The notes under the pieces: generated by a model
Seen by the model: only the letters and a program-made list of their open reading frames with translations
Databases searched by the model: none
What the model was told of the DNA's origin: nothing
Position numbers and translations under genes: made by a program
Shown: piece after piece, positions 1-6,735 of the stretch
How positions within the stretch are numbered: the stretch's first letter is position 1
Layout of the letters: each line of letters opens with the position of its first letter
NCBI GenBank assembly: GCA_934675685.1
Contig: CAKURL010000001.1
Span: forward strand, 1 to 64,000
Direction of reading: 5' to 3'
Origin: an uncultured Candidatus Melainabacteria bacterium
Lineage (GTDB): Bacteria > Cyanobacteriota > Vampirovibrionia > Gastranaerophilales > Gastranaerophilaceae
Length of the DNA: 64,000 nucleotides

Positions 1-104
1 CCTGTATAGAATAAAATACGTTCAGTGGTAGTAGTTTTGCCGGCGTCAATGTGCGCAGCGATACCAATGTTGCGGATTTTATCCAATGGAGTTTTTCTTG
101 GCAT
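1..104 (-). CDS. fusA: Elongation factor G, N-terminal fragment (runs off the window)
   Basis: Only the first 34 codons are present. They begin MPRKTPLDKIRNIGIAAHID and continue with AGKTTTTERI, which is the G1 (P-loop) region of the translation elongation factor EF-G. EF-G is a ribosomal translocase that uses GTP. The ATG lies at 102-104 and an AAGGAAAAAG Shine-Dalgarno stretch precedes it. The gene upstream on the same strand is a glycosyltransferase, not the usual rpsG of the str operon. The match to EF-G is unambiguous; the rest of the gene is outside the window. Confidence 0.93.
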   Translation of the reverse strand, partial: MPRKTPLDKIRNIGIAAHIDAGKTTTTERILFYT

Positions 105-186
105 ATCTTTTTCCTTTTCTATAGATACTATCTTTGATTATATACTAATTTTCTCACAAACAAGGCTCTTGGCAAGTGTTTTCAAA

Positions 187-2079
187 TTATTCTTTTTGAT
201 ATGTTACAAATGTCCAACCGTAAAGTAAATTTTCCATAAGCCAAATTGTGCTTGGCAATTCTTCGGTTTTGTAGCTTGTTTTTTCGATTTCGCCGTTTTG
301 TTTTAAATTGTACCTTTCGATTTTTGTTCTTTTGAAATTATTTTTCTCTATGATTTCAATCAAACTTTCATTTATCAAAGAACTTGATAAATCTGATAAA
401 TCGTCTGCGTCTTTGATTTTTTCTTTTTCGTCTTGTAAAAATGCATATTTTGGGTCGTAAAGATGAAAATAAATATTATCTTCTTTTAAAAGCTCTTCTA
501 TATCCTTTTTGTTTGGGCAAAACGGCAAAGATTCAGACATAAAGACGAATACAAGCTTTTCTTTTTTATTTATTTTGTTTAAATATTCTTCTTTTATGAA
601 TTTTTCAAATTCAGGATTTTTTTGGTTTTCTAAAACATATTTTTTGATTTTTGGAAAGAAATTTTCTTTGCTTAGGTCTTTCGTAAATTCTTTTCCATAA
701 AATTTTTCAAGCATATCTTTTTTGAAAAATCCTCCTGAAGCTTCTTCGTCGAAGCTTATTATATTTGAATTTTTAAAATATAGCTTAAAAAATCTGCCTG
801 CGTAGGTTAAAATATATGTATTTTTTTCGTTTGCTTTTTCTTTGTTTTGGATATATTCAATTGGGCAAATGTAGTGTTTTAAGTATATCCAAGCTCTTTT
901 TTGAAAAGGGTAACAATAAGTGATTAAAATATTTATCAAAACATAATATATTAAAACTATAATTTTAATTTTCTTGTTTTTAATTAAAAATATCCCAAAC
1001 CCCATCAAAACAAGAAGAATTATCCCAAAAGGAAAAACATAAAATGACATATATCCTGTGACTTCAAGCTTTGCTAAGACCATAAAAAAGAGCGTAAAAA
1101 GTGCGCTTGGAAGAAAAATAATCCTATTTAATTTTTCTTTTTTTAAAGCCTGAAAAATTAAAACTGTACAAATTAAAACAGGGAAAAAAGAAAAGAATAA
1201 AAAAGAAAAAATCTGTAGAAAATTAGGGTTTTTTATGATTTCAGATAAAATATCCATAGCGCTCACTGTAGGCAAAAGCGAATAGTCATGGATTAATGGG
1301 CAAAAATAATCGTTAATCATTATATAAAACGTCAAAACCCCAATTTTCAAGTGGTGGATATGTGGGCTTAGGACATTTTGGCTTGAGGTTATTGTTTGAG
1401 AGACTAAAATAGGAAAATAAGCCAAAAAAGAGCATATTGGAAAAATTAAAGATTTAATTAATTTCTTTTTTGAAATTTTATCTTTTTTCAAAAAAAGAAA
1501 TATTGTTAAATATTGAAAAAACGAAAAAACAAAGCCTAAAGTAGAGCCTAAAATAAAAAGAGAATTTGAAAAAGCGAGCTTATAAAAACATTCTTTGTTT
1601 TTTAAAATTTTTATAAAATAATATATTGAAATTGAAAATAGCAAAAAATCGAGGCAATAGAACTTTATAAAATATGAAATTCCAACAAAAAAGTGGTTTA
1701 TAGCAAGAATTAAAGCTAAAATCAGCCCTAGGGATTTATTTTTTAGCAAACTTCCTATTTTATAAAAAACATAAATATTCAAAATTGAAAAAATAAAGTT
1801 CAAAAGCCTTAAATAGAGCCATTCTGGGCTAAAATACGGGGCAAAATGAGAAATAAAATAATATAAAGGTGCGTGGTAGTCGAATTTTGCTGCGGCTTTT
1901 AAAATCCCAAAAGGGAAGCTTTGCTTTGCCACAGCAACGATTGCAAGCTCGTCAAAGTGATATCCTGCTTCAAAAATGTTTTGGTTAAATCTCAAAAATG
2001 CGCCCAAAAGCAAAATCGCCAATAGCAAAATTTTATCTTTTTTTTCTTTTAAAAATTTTTTAAATTCCAAAAACCCCAT
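187..2079 (-). CDS. GT-C fold membrane glycosyltransferase (PMT/ArnT-like)
   Basis: A 630-residue polytopic membrane protein. The first hydrophobic segment is about residues 17-31, followed by an Asp-Glu pair at 43-44 (HFDEL) and a YHAPLYYFI motif near 69-77. This is the arrangement of GT-C glycosyltransferases that use polyprenyl-phosphate sugar donors on the periplasmic side (PMT_2/GT39/GT83-like). Roughly ten hydrophobic segments follow, and the last 230 residues are soluble and lysine-rich. Substrate and acceptor cannot be read from the sequence; lipid A, glycan or protein modification are all possible. A -10-like box lies 6 nt before the ATG and there is no Shine-Dalgarno sequence. It sits directly upstream of fusA with an 82-bp gap. 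Confidence 0.75.
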   Translation of the reverse strand: MGFLEFKKFLKEKKDKILLLAILLLGAFLRFNQNIFEAGYHFDELAIVAVAKQSFPFGILKAAAKFDYHAPLYYFISHFAPYFSPEWLYLRLLNFIFSILNIYVFYKIGSLLKNKSLGLILALILAINHFFVGISYFIKFYCLDFLLFSISIYYFIKILKNKECFYKLAFSNSLFILGSTLGFVFSFFQYLTIFLFLKKDKISKKKLIKSLIFPICSFLAYFPILVSQTITSSQNVLSPHIHHLKIGVLTFYIMINDYFCPLIHDYSLLPTVSAMDILSEIIKNPNFLQIFSFLFFSFFPVLICTVLIFQALKKEKLNRIIFLPSALFTLFFMVLAKLEVTGYMSFYVFPFGIILLVLMGFGIFLIKNKKIKIIVLIYYVLINILITYCYPFQKRAWIYLKHYICPIEYIQNKEKANEKNTYILTYAGRFFKLYFKNSNIISFDEEASGGFFKKDMLEKFYGKEFTKDLSKENFFPKIKKYVLENQKNPEFEKFIKEEYLNKINKKEKLVFVFMSESLPFCPNKKDIEELLKEDNIYFHLYDPKYAFLQDEKEKIKDADDLSDLSSSLINESLIEIIEKNNFKRTKIERYNLKQNGEIEKTSYKTEELPSTIWLMENLLYGWTFVTYQKE

Positions 2080-2085
2080 AGAAAA

Positions 2086-2091
2086 ACTATA
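2086..2091 (-). promoter_or_regulatory. -10 element (TATAGT, extended TGA) of the GT-C gene
   Basis: On the minus strand TGATATAGT is followed by six bases and then the ATG at 2079. That spacing puts the expected transcript start at or next to the A of the ATG, so the mRNA would be leaderless. The -35 region is poor. Confidence 0.5.
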
Positions 2092-2184
2092 TCACAAGAA
2101 ATTTTTTAATTCATATATTTAATGGTTTTACTTTTTTGAAAAAATAATTATATTTAATTTAGAATACAAAATATTGAGGTAATT

Positions 2185-2730
2185 ATGGCAAATTTAACAG
2201 GTTCAAGTCTTTTTACAAGCGCAATTTCGGGTTTAAATTCAAACTATTTGCTTCTTTTGAATGGCGCAAAAGGGCTTACTTTAGATAGCCTTTTAAATCC
2301 TTCTTCTGATACTGTGAAATACACAGTAAACCAGACTTTTAGAAGCTATATGATGACAAATTTTAATCAAATCGACCTTGATGGCGACGGAGAAATTTCA
2401 ACAAAAGATTTGTCAAACTATGCTTCAAGATTAAAAGCTCAAGGTATGACATATAACGAGCTTGCGCAATTGTGCTCTGCAAACGGCACCTCTTCTATGT
2501 CTAGCTTGTTGGATACAGTTTTATCTAACTTTAACGAAATCGACGCAAACCACGACGGAAGAATTACCCAAGGCGAAATCAATGCTTATAGAGTAAATCA
2601 AGAAATCAAAGATGTTAAAGAAAAATATCCAAAAATCAACCCGACAAAGATGTCTATGTTTTATGAAACAAATACATCAAACGACACCACAACATCTTCC
2701 ACACAGTCTTCCGATAGGGTTTTTAAATAG
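2185..2730 (+). CDS. EF-hand calcium-binding protein
   Basis: A 181-residue protein with two EF-hand loops. Loop 1 is DLDGDGEISTKD (residues 64-75) and loop 2 is DANHDGRITQGE (120-131). The Ca2+ ligands at loop positions 1, 3, 5 and 12 are present, with Asp replacing the usual Glu at position 12 of loop 1. The N-terminus (about 1-50) is Ser/Leu/Asn-rich with no classical signal peptide, and the C-terminus is a Thr/Ser tail. The start is supported by a GAGG Shine-Dalgarno. Its biological role is unknown. The CHAP protein at 12.2 kb carries a similar degenerate EF-hand. A strong terminator follows. Confidence 0.8.
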   Translation: MANLTGSSLFTSAISGLNSNYLLLLNGAKGLTLDSLLNPSSDTVKYTVNQTFRSYMMTNFNQIDLDGDGEISTKDLSNYASRLKAQGMTYNELAQLCSANGTSSMSSLLDTVLSNFNEIDANHDGRITQGEINAYRVNQEIKDVKEKYPKINPTKMSMFYETNTSNDTTTSSTQSSDRVFK

Positions 2731-2745
2731 AATATTAAATATTTT

Positions 2746-2783
2746 AAAAAGCGCCTTTTAAAAAATAAAGGGCGCTTTTTATT
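2746..2783 (+). terminator. Intrinsic terminator of the EF-hand gene
   Basis: A 10-bp perfect stem, AAAAAGCGCC (2746-2755) with GGCGCTTTTT (2771-2780), A-rich on one side and U-rich on the other, 15 bp after the stop codon. Confidence 0.85.
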
Positions 2784-2808
2784 TTGGCAAAATTTATTTA
2801 TATATAAT

Positions 2809-2836
2809 AAAAGCTCCGGTCAATGCCGGAGCTTTT
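2809..2836. terminator. Bidirectional hairpin terminator between convergent genes
   Basis: A perfect 11-bp stem, AAAAGCTCCGG (2809-2819) and CCGGAGCTTTT (2826-2836), with a 6-nt loop. It lies 34 bp downstream of the end of the minus-strand gene at 2871 and can also back up the plus-strand terminator. Confidence 0.85.
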
Positions 2837-2870
2837 ATCTGTTACACTTTGAAGTCTATTATTTAAATGA

Positions 2871-3356
2871 TTATTTAAGTTGAATTGTTGAACCTTGGAT
2901 ATCGGAGCTGATTTGTTGACCAACAGATTCGATTTCTTGAGAGATTGATTCAATGATTGCTTCGATTTGAGTTTGTTCTTCGTCTAAATCATTTTCTCTT
3001 TCTGTCGTTTCAGATTCTAATTCTTCTGATTCATTGTCATAATATTGAGTAACGTATTCTTTTTGTTCGTCAAAGTCTGCTTTTGCTGCGCTGTATGCTT
3101 GAGCTGCTTCAGAAACGCTTTCTTTGTCGCCGTCTTTTAAAGCTTGTTGATACTCTTCTTTGTATTCAGAGTAGCCTGTTGAATCTTTTAAATTTTCGAT
3201 TTCAGTTTGTTTGTCGTAATTCATTAAAGATAATTCTGATTGTTTACCTCTTGACAACTGACGTCTTGAATGCGAAATTTCTAATAATTGTAATTCGTAA
3301 TCGTTGTGTTGTCTTTTGAGGCTTTGTTTGCGTACGGTTAATGTAACCCAGCCCAT
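2871..3356 (-). CDS. Coiled-coil protein of unknown function (MGW-type N-terminus)
   Basis: A 161-residue hydrophilic protein, strongly Glu/Gln/Ser-rich and predicted mostly coiled coil from about residue 15 to the end, with no Cys, signal peptide or membrane segment. I do not recognise a described family. Its first 40 residues share spaced identities with the 345-residue protein encoded at 19113-20150: a start MG, then L, E-Q, I, R and LS in the same register. This suggests a shared N-terminal module. The ATG at 3354-3356 is preceded by AGAGGT on the minus strand. It stands alone, between a terminator and the 3357-3573 intergenic region. Confidence 0.65.
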   Translation of the reverse strand: MGWVTLTVRKQSLKRQHNDYELQLLEISHSRRQLSRGKQSELSLMNYDKQTEIENLKDSTGYSEYKEEYQQALKDGDKESVSEAAQAYSAAKADFDEQKEYVTQYYDNESEELESETTERENDLDEEQTQIEAIIESISQEIESVGQQISSDIQGSTIQLK

Positions 3357-3573
3357 AATAGACCTCTTTTCTTAAATGGTTGTGTAACTTAAGTGTGTAA
3401 CATTTGGTTTTGTCTTCGGGATTTTTGCTTCCCGTACTTAAATAAAGTATTTTTTTATTGCCAAATTGCGCACTTTGCTTTAAAAAAGTGCTTTTTTGTT
3501 ACAAAACTTAACAAAATTTATATATTTCGTATATATTTAGTCTCTACGCGCCATATAAAAACGAGGTATAAAT
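3357..3573. other. Intergenic region with several hairpins and no gene
   Basis: A 217-bp gap between ispE (ending at 3574) and the coiled-coil gene (starting at 3356), both on the minus strand. It contains a CGGGA/TCCCG hairpin near 3418-3434, a weak TACTT/AAGTA hairpin followed by seven T, and the plus-facing terminator-like hairpin at 3470-3497. No convincing ORF or tRNA is visible. Confidence 0.5.
3470..3497 (+). terminator. Plus-strand terminator-like hairpin without a plus-strand gene
   Basis: GCACTTT (3470-3476) pairs with AAAGTGC (3485-3491), followed by TTTTTT. The U-tract is on the plus strand, yet both flanking genes are on the minus strand. It may end an unannotated short plus-strand transcript, or be fortuitous. 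Confidence 0.4.
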
Positions 3574-4374
3574 TTACAAAACCCTTACGCCATAAGGGAT
3601 TGCGCTAAGTCCTTCAAAAATTTCAAAATTTTCTTCATCAAATTTTTTGTGTAAAGTTTTGTGAAGAATAAAGTATGTTGGGCCCGAGCCCGACATTTGA
3701 AGCCCTAAATCGGACAAATATTTTAATTCTTCATATTTATTTTTTTTAAGAAGTGCAAATTCAAGGTCGTTTTTCATATTTGATTTTTGCTCTTCTTTTA
3801 AAGAGTCAAATGCTTCATAAGCTTCTTTTGCACTTATCGCTAGGTTTTTTGGCTTCACCAAGCACAAATCAAAATCCGAAAATTCTATTTCTTCCATTTT
3901 TTCTCCTCTTGAAGAGCATAGTTTTTTCCCTCCTTCAAGGCAGAAATTGAGATCAGAACCCAGTTTAGAAGCTAATATATGTAATTTTTCTTTTGATAAA
4001 ATATTTTGATATATTTGATTTAACCCGACCAAAACCCCAGATGCGTCTGTGGAGCCCCCTGCGAGCCCTGCGCAAACAGGAATATTTTTTTCTATATAAA
4101 TATTAACTTTTGCTTTTTTATTTGTTTCTTCTAAAAAAAGCTTCGCCGCTTTAAAGCAGATGTTTTTTTCGTCATAAGGAATTTTTTCGCTGTTTCCATC
4201 AAGGAAAATTTCGATTTTTTCACTATTTTCTATTTCAATAGTTATATAATCAAAAAGATTAATTGCTTGCATTATAGATTTTATTGGGTGAAAGCCTGTA
4301 GTTTCGTCCTTTTTAAAGACTTTTAAATCAAGGTTTATTTTTGCCGGACATTGAACTTTTATTTTGTTTTTCAT
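3574..4374 (-). CDS. ispE: 4-diphosphocytidyl-2-C-methyl-D-erythritol kinase
   Basis: This GHMP-family kinase phosphorylates CDP-methylerythritol in the non-mevalonate (MEP) isoprenoid pathway. In the 266 residues I see the N-terminal CPAKINLDL motif with Lys12, the ATP-binding GLAGGSTD loop at 103-110 and the third GHMP motif MSGSGPTYF near 222-230. It is slightly shorter than most IspE proteins (about 280-310). The ATG is 2 bp after the rsmA stop codon, so translation is probably coupled to rsmA. The rsmA-ispE pairing is common in bacteria. No clear terminator follows. Confidence 0.93.
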   Translation of the reverse strand: MKNKIKVQCPAKINLDLKVFKKDETTGFHPIKSIMQAINLFDYITIEIENSEKIEIFLDGNSEKIPYDEKNICFKAAKLFLEETNKKAKVNIYIEKNIPVCAGLAGGSTDASGVLVGLNQIYQNILSKEKLHILASKLGSDLNFCLEGGKKLCSSRGEKMEEIEFSDFDLCLVKPKNLAISAKEAYEAFDSLKEEQKSNMKNDLEFALLKKNKYEELKYLSDLGLQMSGSGPTYFILHKTLHKKFDEENFEIFEGLSAIPYGVRVL

Positions 4375-4376
4375 AA

Positions 4377-5216
4377 TTAATTTTCTGCCTCTAGTTGAAT
4401 TGCGATTTCTCTTATTTTTTCAATAGAAAGGCTTTCTCCTCTTAAATTTTTGTCTATGTTTGCCCTTGATAGCGCCTCTTTCACTCCCAAAAAACCTCCT
4501 TGTTGAAGGGAATTTTTGATATTTTTTCTTCTTGCGCTAAAAATAGCGTTTATTGTTTTTCTCAATAACCTCGTGAGCTCCACTTTTGGTTTGTCTTGGA
4601 TTTTGAAGCGAACAAGGGCGCTATCCACCTTTGGCTGTGGTGAAAAAGAGGACTTTTTCACTATTTTTATGATTTCAGGCTCACTATACATTTGAGATAA
4701 AATTGACAATTTTCCATATTCTTTGTTTTTGGAGTTTTCTGTTGCCACAATCCTATTTGCAACTTCTAATTGCACCATTAAAATCATCTCAGAAATTCTT
4801 TTTCTGTTTTTGTTGTTTAAATCGTCAATTTCTCCTAGTAAATGGACTAAAATCGGGCTTGTGATGTAATATGGAATGTTTGCTATTACTTTAATTTTTT
4901 CATCTTTAAAATCAAGGTCATCTATGTTTGTTTTTAAAATATCTCTTTCAATTAAAGAAAAATTTGGATAATTAGAAAGATTTTTGTTTAAAATTTTAAT
5001 TGCGTCTTTATCAATTTCAAGTGCAATAACTTTTTTTGCGTTTTCCACTAATCTTTCTGTGACAAAACCCAGCCCTGGGCCGATTTCCAAGACTTCATCT
5101 TCTGAAGTTGCGAAGTTTGAAATAAATTCCACGACATTTGAATCTATTAAAAAGTTTTGCCCGAGGGTCTTTTTTGCTCTGAATTTTTTTGCTCTAATTG
5201 TATAATTTAAGTCCAT
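4377..5216 (-). CDS. rsmA: 16S rRNA (adenine1518/1519-N6) dimethyltransferase
   Basis: RsmA (KsgA) dimethylates two adjacent adenosines in helix 45 of 16S rRNA late in 30S assembly. The sequence shows LGQNFLID, the SAM-binding EIGPGLGFVT motif, and NIPYYITSPIL (the catalytic NIPY motif IV). I chose the ATG at 5214-5216 (279 residues) over an upstream in-frame TTG at 5240. TACAAT (5223-5228) sits exactly six bases before this ATG with a TTGTCT -35 box at 5245-5250, and there is no Shine-Dalgarno sequence for either start. The mRNA is therefore probably leaderless. It is divergent from the glutamate-cysteine ligase gene and coupled to ispE. Confidence 0.93.
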   Translation of the reverse strand: MDLNYTIRAKKFRAKKTLGQNFLIDSNVVEFISNFATSEDEVLEIGPGLGFVTERLVENAKKVIALEIDKDAIKILNKNLSNYPNFSLIERDILKTNIDDLDFKDEKIKVIANIPYYITSPILVHLLGEIDDLNNKNRKRISEMILMVQLEVANRIVATENSKNKEYGKLSILSQMYSEPEIIKIVKKSSFSPQPKVDSALVRFKIQDKPKVELTRLLRKTINAIFSARRKNIKNSLQQGGFLGVKEALSRANIDKNLRGESLSIEKIREIAIQLEAEN

Positions 5217-5222
5217 AAAACT

Positions 5223-5250
5223 ATTGTATTTGAAAAACAAAATTAGACAA
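5223..5250 (-). promoter_or_regulatory. Promoter of rsmA-ispE (leaderless)
   Basis: On the minus strand: -35 TTGTCT (5245-5250), 16-bp spacer, -10 TACAAT (5223-5228), then AGTTTT and the ATG. The expected transcript start coincides with the start codon. Confidence 0.6.
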
Positions 5251-5287
5251 TTAGAAGAACATTTGTTTAATATTCATAAAAAATATT

Positions 5288-5296
5288 TATGATAAT
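5288..5296 (+). promoter_or_regulatory. -10 region (TATGATAAT) of the glutamate-cysteine ligase gene
   Basis: Two overlapping -10 candidates (TATGAT 5288-5293, GATAAT 5291-5296) end 8-11 nt before the ATG at 5305. The -35 region is unclear. The leader would be zero to a few nucleotides. Confidence 0.4.
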
Positions 5297-5304
5297 ATCA
5301 AAAT

Positions 5305-6678
5305 ATGAAAATTTTATCTAAAAAAAGCTCAAATTCATCTTTGAAAGCTAAAAAGCTATCAATAAACGATATAAAAAATTTTTATGAAGCGCCAAAAGAT
5401 TTTTTCAAAATCGGCATAGAATATGAAAGGCTTAGTTTAGATAAAAATACTTTGAAGACTGCAAAATATGAAAATGTTGCAAAAACAATAGAACATTTTG
5501 CTTCTATTAATTCTTGGACTTTGATTTATGACGGCGAGACTTTAATCGGCGCAAAAGATAAAAACAATAATTCAATTTCTTTAGAACCCGCATGCCAGCT
5601 TGAAATCAGCCTTGCTCCAAGCCCATATTTGCTTGAAATCAAGAAAAATTTAACTTCTATTGTGTCTTCTTTGGATAACATTTCAAAAATTTATGACGTA
5701 ATTTTTGTGGGCTATGGGATAAACCCTTCTGAATACGTGGACGATATTCAATTAATTGAAAAAAAGCGCTATAAAATAATGGATAAATATCTTCCTTGGG
5801 CATATAATGGCGAATTAGCGCCAAAAATGATGAAAAAAACAGCAGGAATTCAGATAAACATTGATTATTTTGATAATTCCGATTTATATTATAAATTGCT
5901 TGTTGCAAACAAAATCTCCCCATTTGTCCAAGCAATTTCTTCAAACAGCCCTTTTGAAGATAATAAAACCTCAAATTATAAGTCTCAAAGAGCCTATGTA
6001 TGGCACTATACGGGTTCTCAAAGGTGCAACTTTTTCTATAAAAATCTTTTCAAAAATCCTTTTTCAAAATTTGACCCTATAAAAGCTTATATTAAAGAAA
6101 TTTTAAAAGTTCCTATGATATATGTTGAAAAAGAAAATGACGAAGTAATAATCAACGGAAAAATAAATTTCTTAGAATTTTTAAAATCCAAAAATGGCTA
6201 TTTTTCTTATACCCCAGAGTTTGAGGACTATGTTCTTCATCAAAGCCTTTGTTTTCCAGATGTCCGCTTAAAGCAATATATAGAAATTAGAAACCATGAC
6301 AGCTCAAATTTGGCGATGGTTTTGGCACTCGCTGCTTTATATAAAGGTTTATTTTGTCAAGATGTTAAAAAATTAGCTGATATTTTAAAATATATAAAAA
6401 TTGATGATTTAGAAAATTATTCTCTTGAAGCTTCTAAATATGGGCTTGAATTTAATGTTGACAAGAATTTATCGGCTTTTGAAGTAATAAACACTTTGTT
6501 TTTAATTGCAAGGGAAAACCTAAACAGCCAAGAAAGAATGTTTTTAAAGCCGATATTTGAAATTCTGACTACTAAAAAGACGCAGGCTGATTTAATCATA
6601 GAAAAAAATCCAAAAACAACAAAGGAACTTTTGGAAGTTTTAAAAGTGCTAAATTTTGAATTTTCAAACATTTCTTAA
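5305..6678 (+). CDS. gshA: Glutamate-cysteine ligase, GCS2/plant-proteobacterial type
   Basis: This enzyme joins glutamate and cysteine to form gamma-glutamylcysteine, the first step of glutathione synthesis. In 457 residues I see the GCS2-type motifs FKIGIEYERLSLD near 33-45, the Glu-rich SLEPACQLEIS segment near 93, AGIQINIDY near 180 and YIEIRNHDSSN near 330, as in alphaproteobacterial, cyanobacterial and plant GSH1 enzymes. The family assignment is firm; a role in forming another thiol is possible but less likely, because a gshB gene is present at 34.5 kb. Upstream is TATGATAAT with the ATG 8-11 nt after it and no good Shine-Dalgarno. No neighbour is related to thiol metabolism. Confidence 0.85.
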   Translation: MKILSKKSSNSSLKAKKLSINDIKNFYEAPKDFFKIGIEYERLSLDKNTLKTAKYENVAKTIEHFASINSWTLIYDGETLIGAKDKNNNSISLEPACQLEISLAPSPYLLEIKKNLTSIVSSLDNISKIYDVIFVGYGINPSEYVDDIQLIEKKRYKIMDKYLPWAYNGELAPKMMKKTAGIQINIDYFDNSDLYYKLLVANKISPFVQAISSNSPFEDNKTSNYKSQRAYVWHYTGSQRCNFFYKNLFKNPFSKFDPIKAYIKEILKVPMIYVEKENDEVIINGKINFLEFLKSKNGYFSYTPEFEDYVLHQSLCFPDVRLKQYIEIRNHDSSNLAMVLALAALYKGLFCQDVKKLADILKYIKIDDLENYSLEASKYGLEFNVDKNLSAFEVINTLFLIARENLNSQERMFLKPIFEILTTKKTQADLIIEKNPKTTKELLEVLKVLNFEFSNIS

Positions 6679-6701
6679 ATATATTAACTAAATTAACAAA
6701 A

Positions 6702-6729
6702 TTGCTCTTTAAATCTTGTCTGATACAAT
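6702..6729 (+). promoter_or_regulatory. Promoter of the kinase/regulator operon (leaderless)
   Basis: -35 TTGCTC (6702-6707), 16-bp spacer, -10 TACAAT (6724-6729), then six bases and the ATG at 6736. There is no Shine-Dalgarno sequence. Confidence 0.6.
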
Positions 6730-6735
6730 TTTATT

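Noticed and set aside
3393..3608. A 71-codon plus-strand ORF rich in Cys and Phe
   Set aside because: It overlaps ispE, spans the terminator-like hairpin, has no ribosome-binding site and has a composition typical of non-coding AT-rich DNA.
5217..5240. TTG at 5240 as the rsmA start
   Set aside because: The eight extra residues would lie within the -10 box TACAAT (5223-5228), upstream of the expected transcript start.
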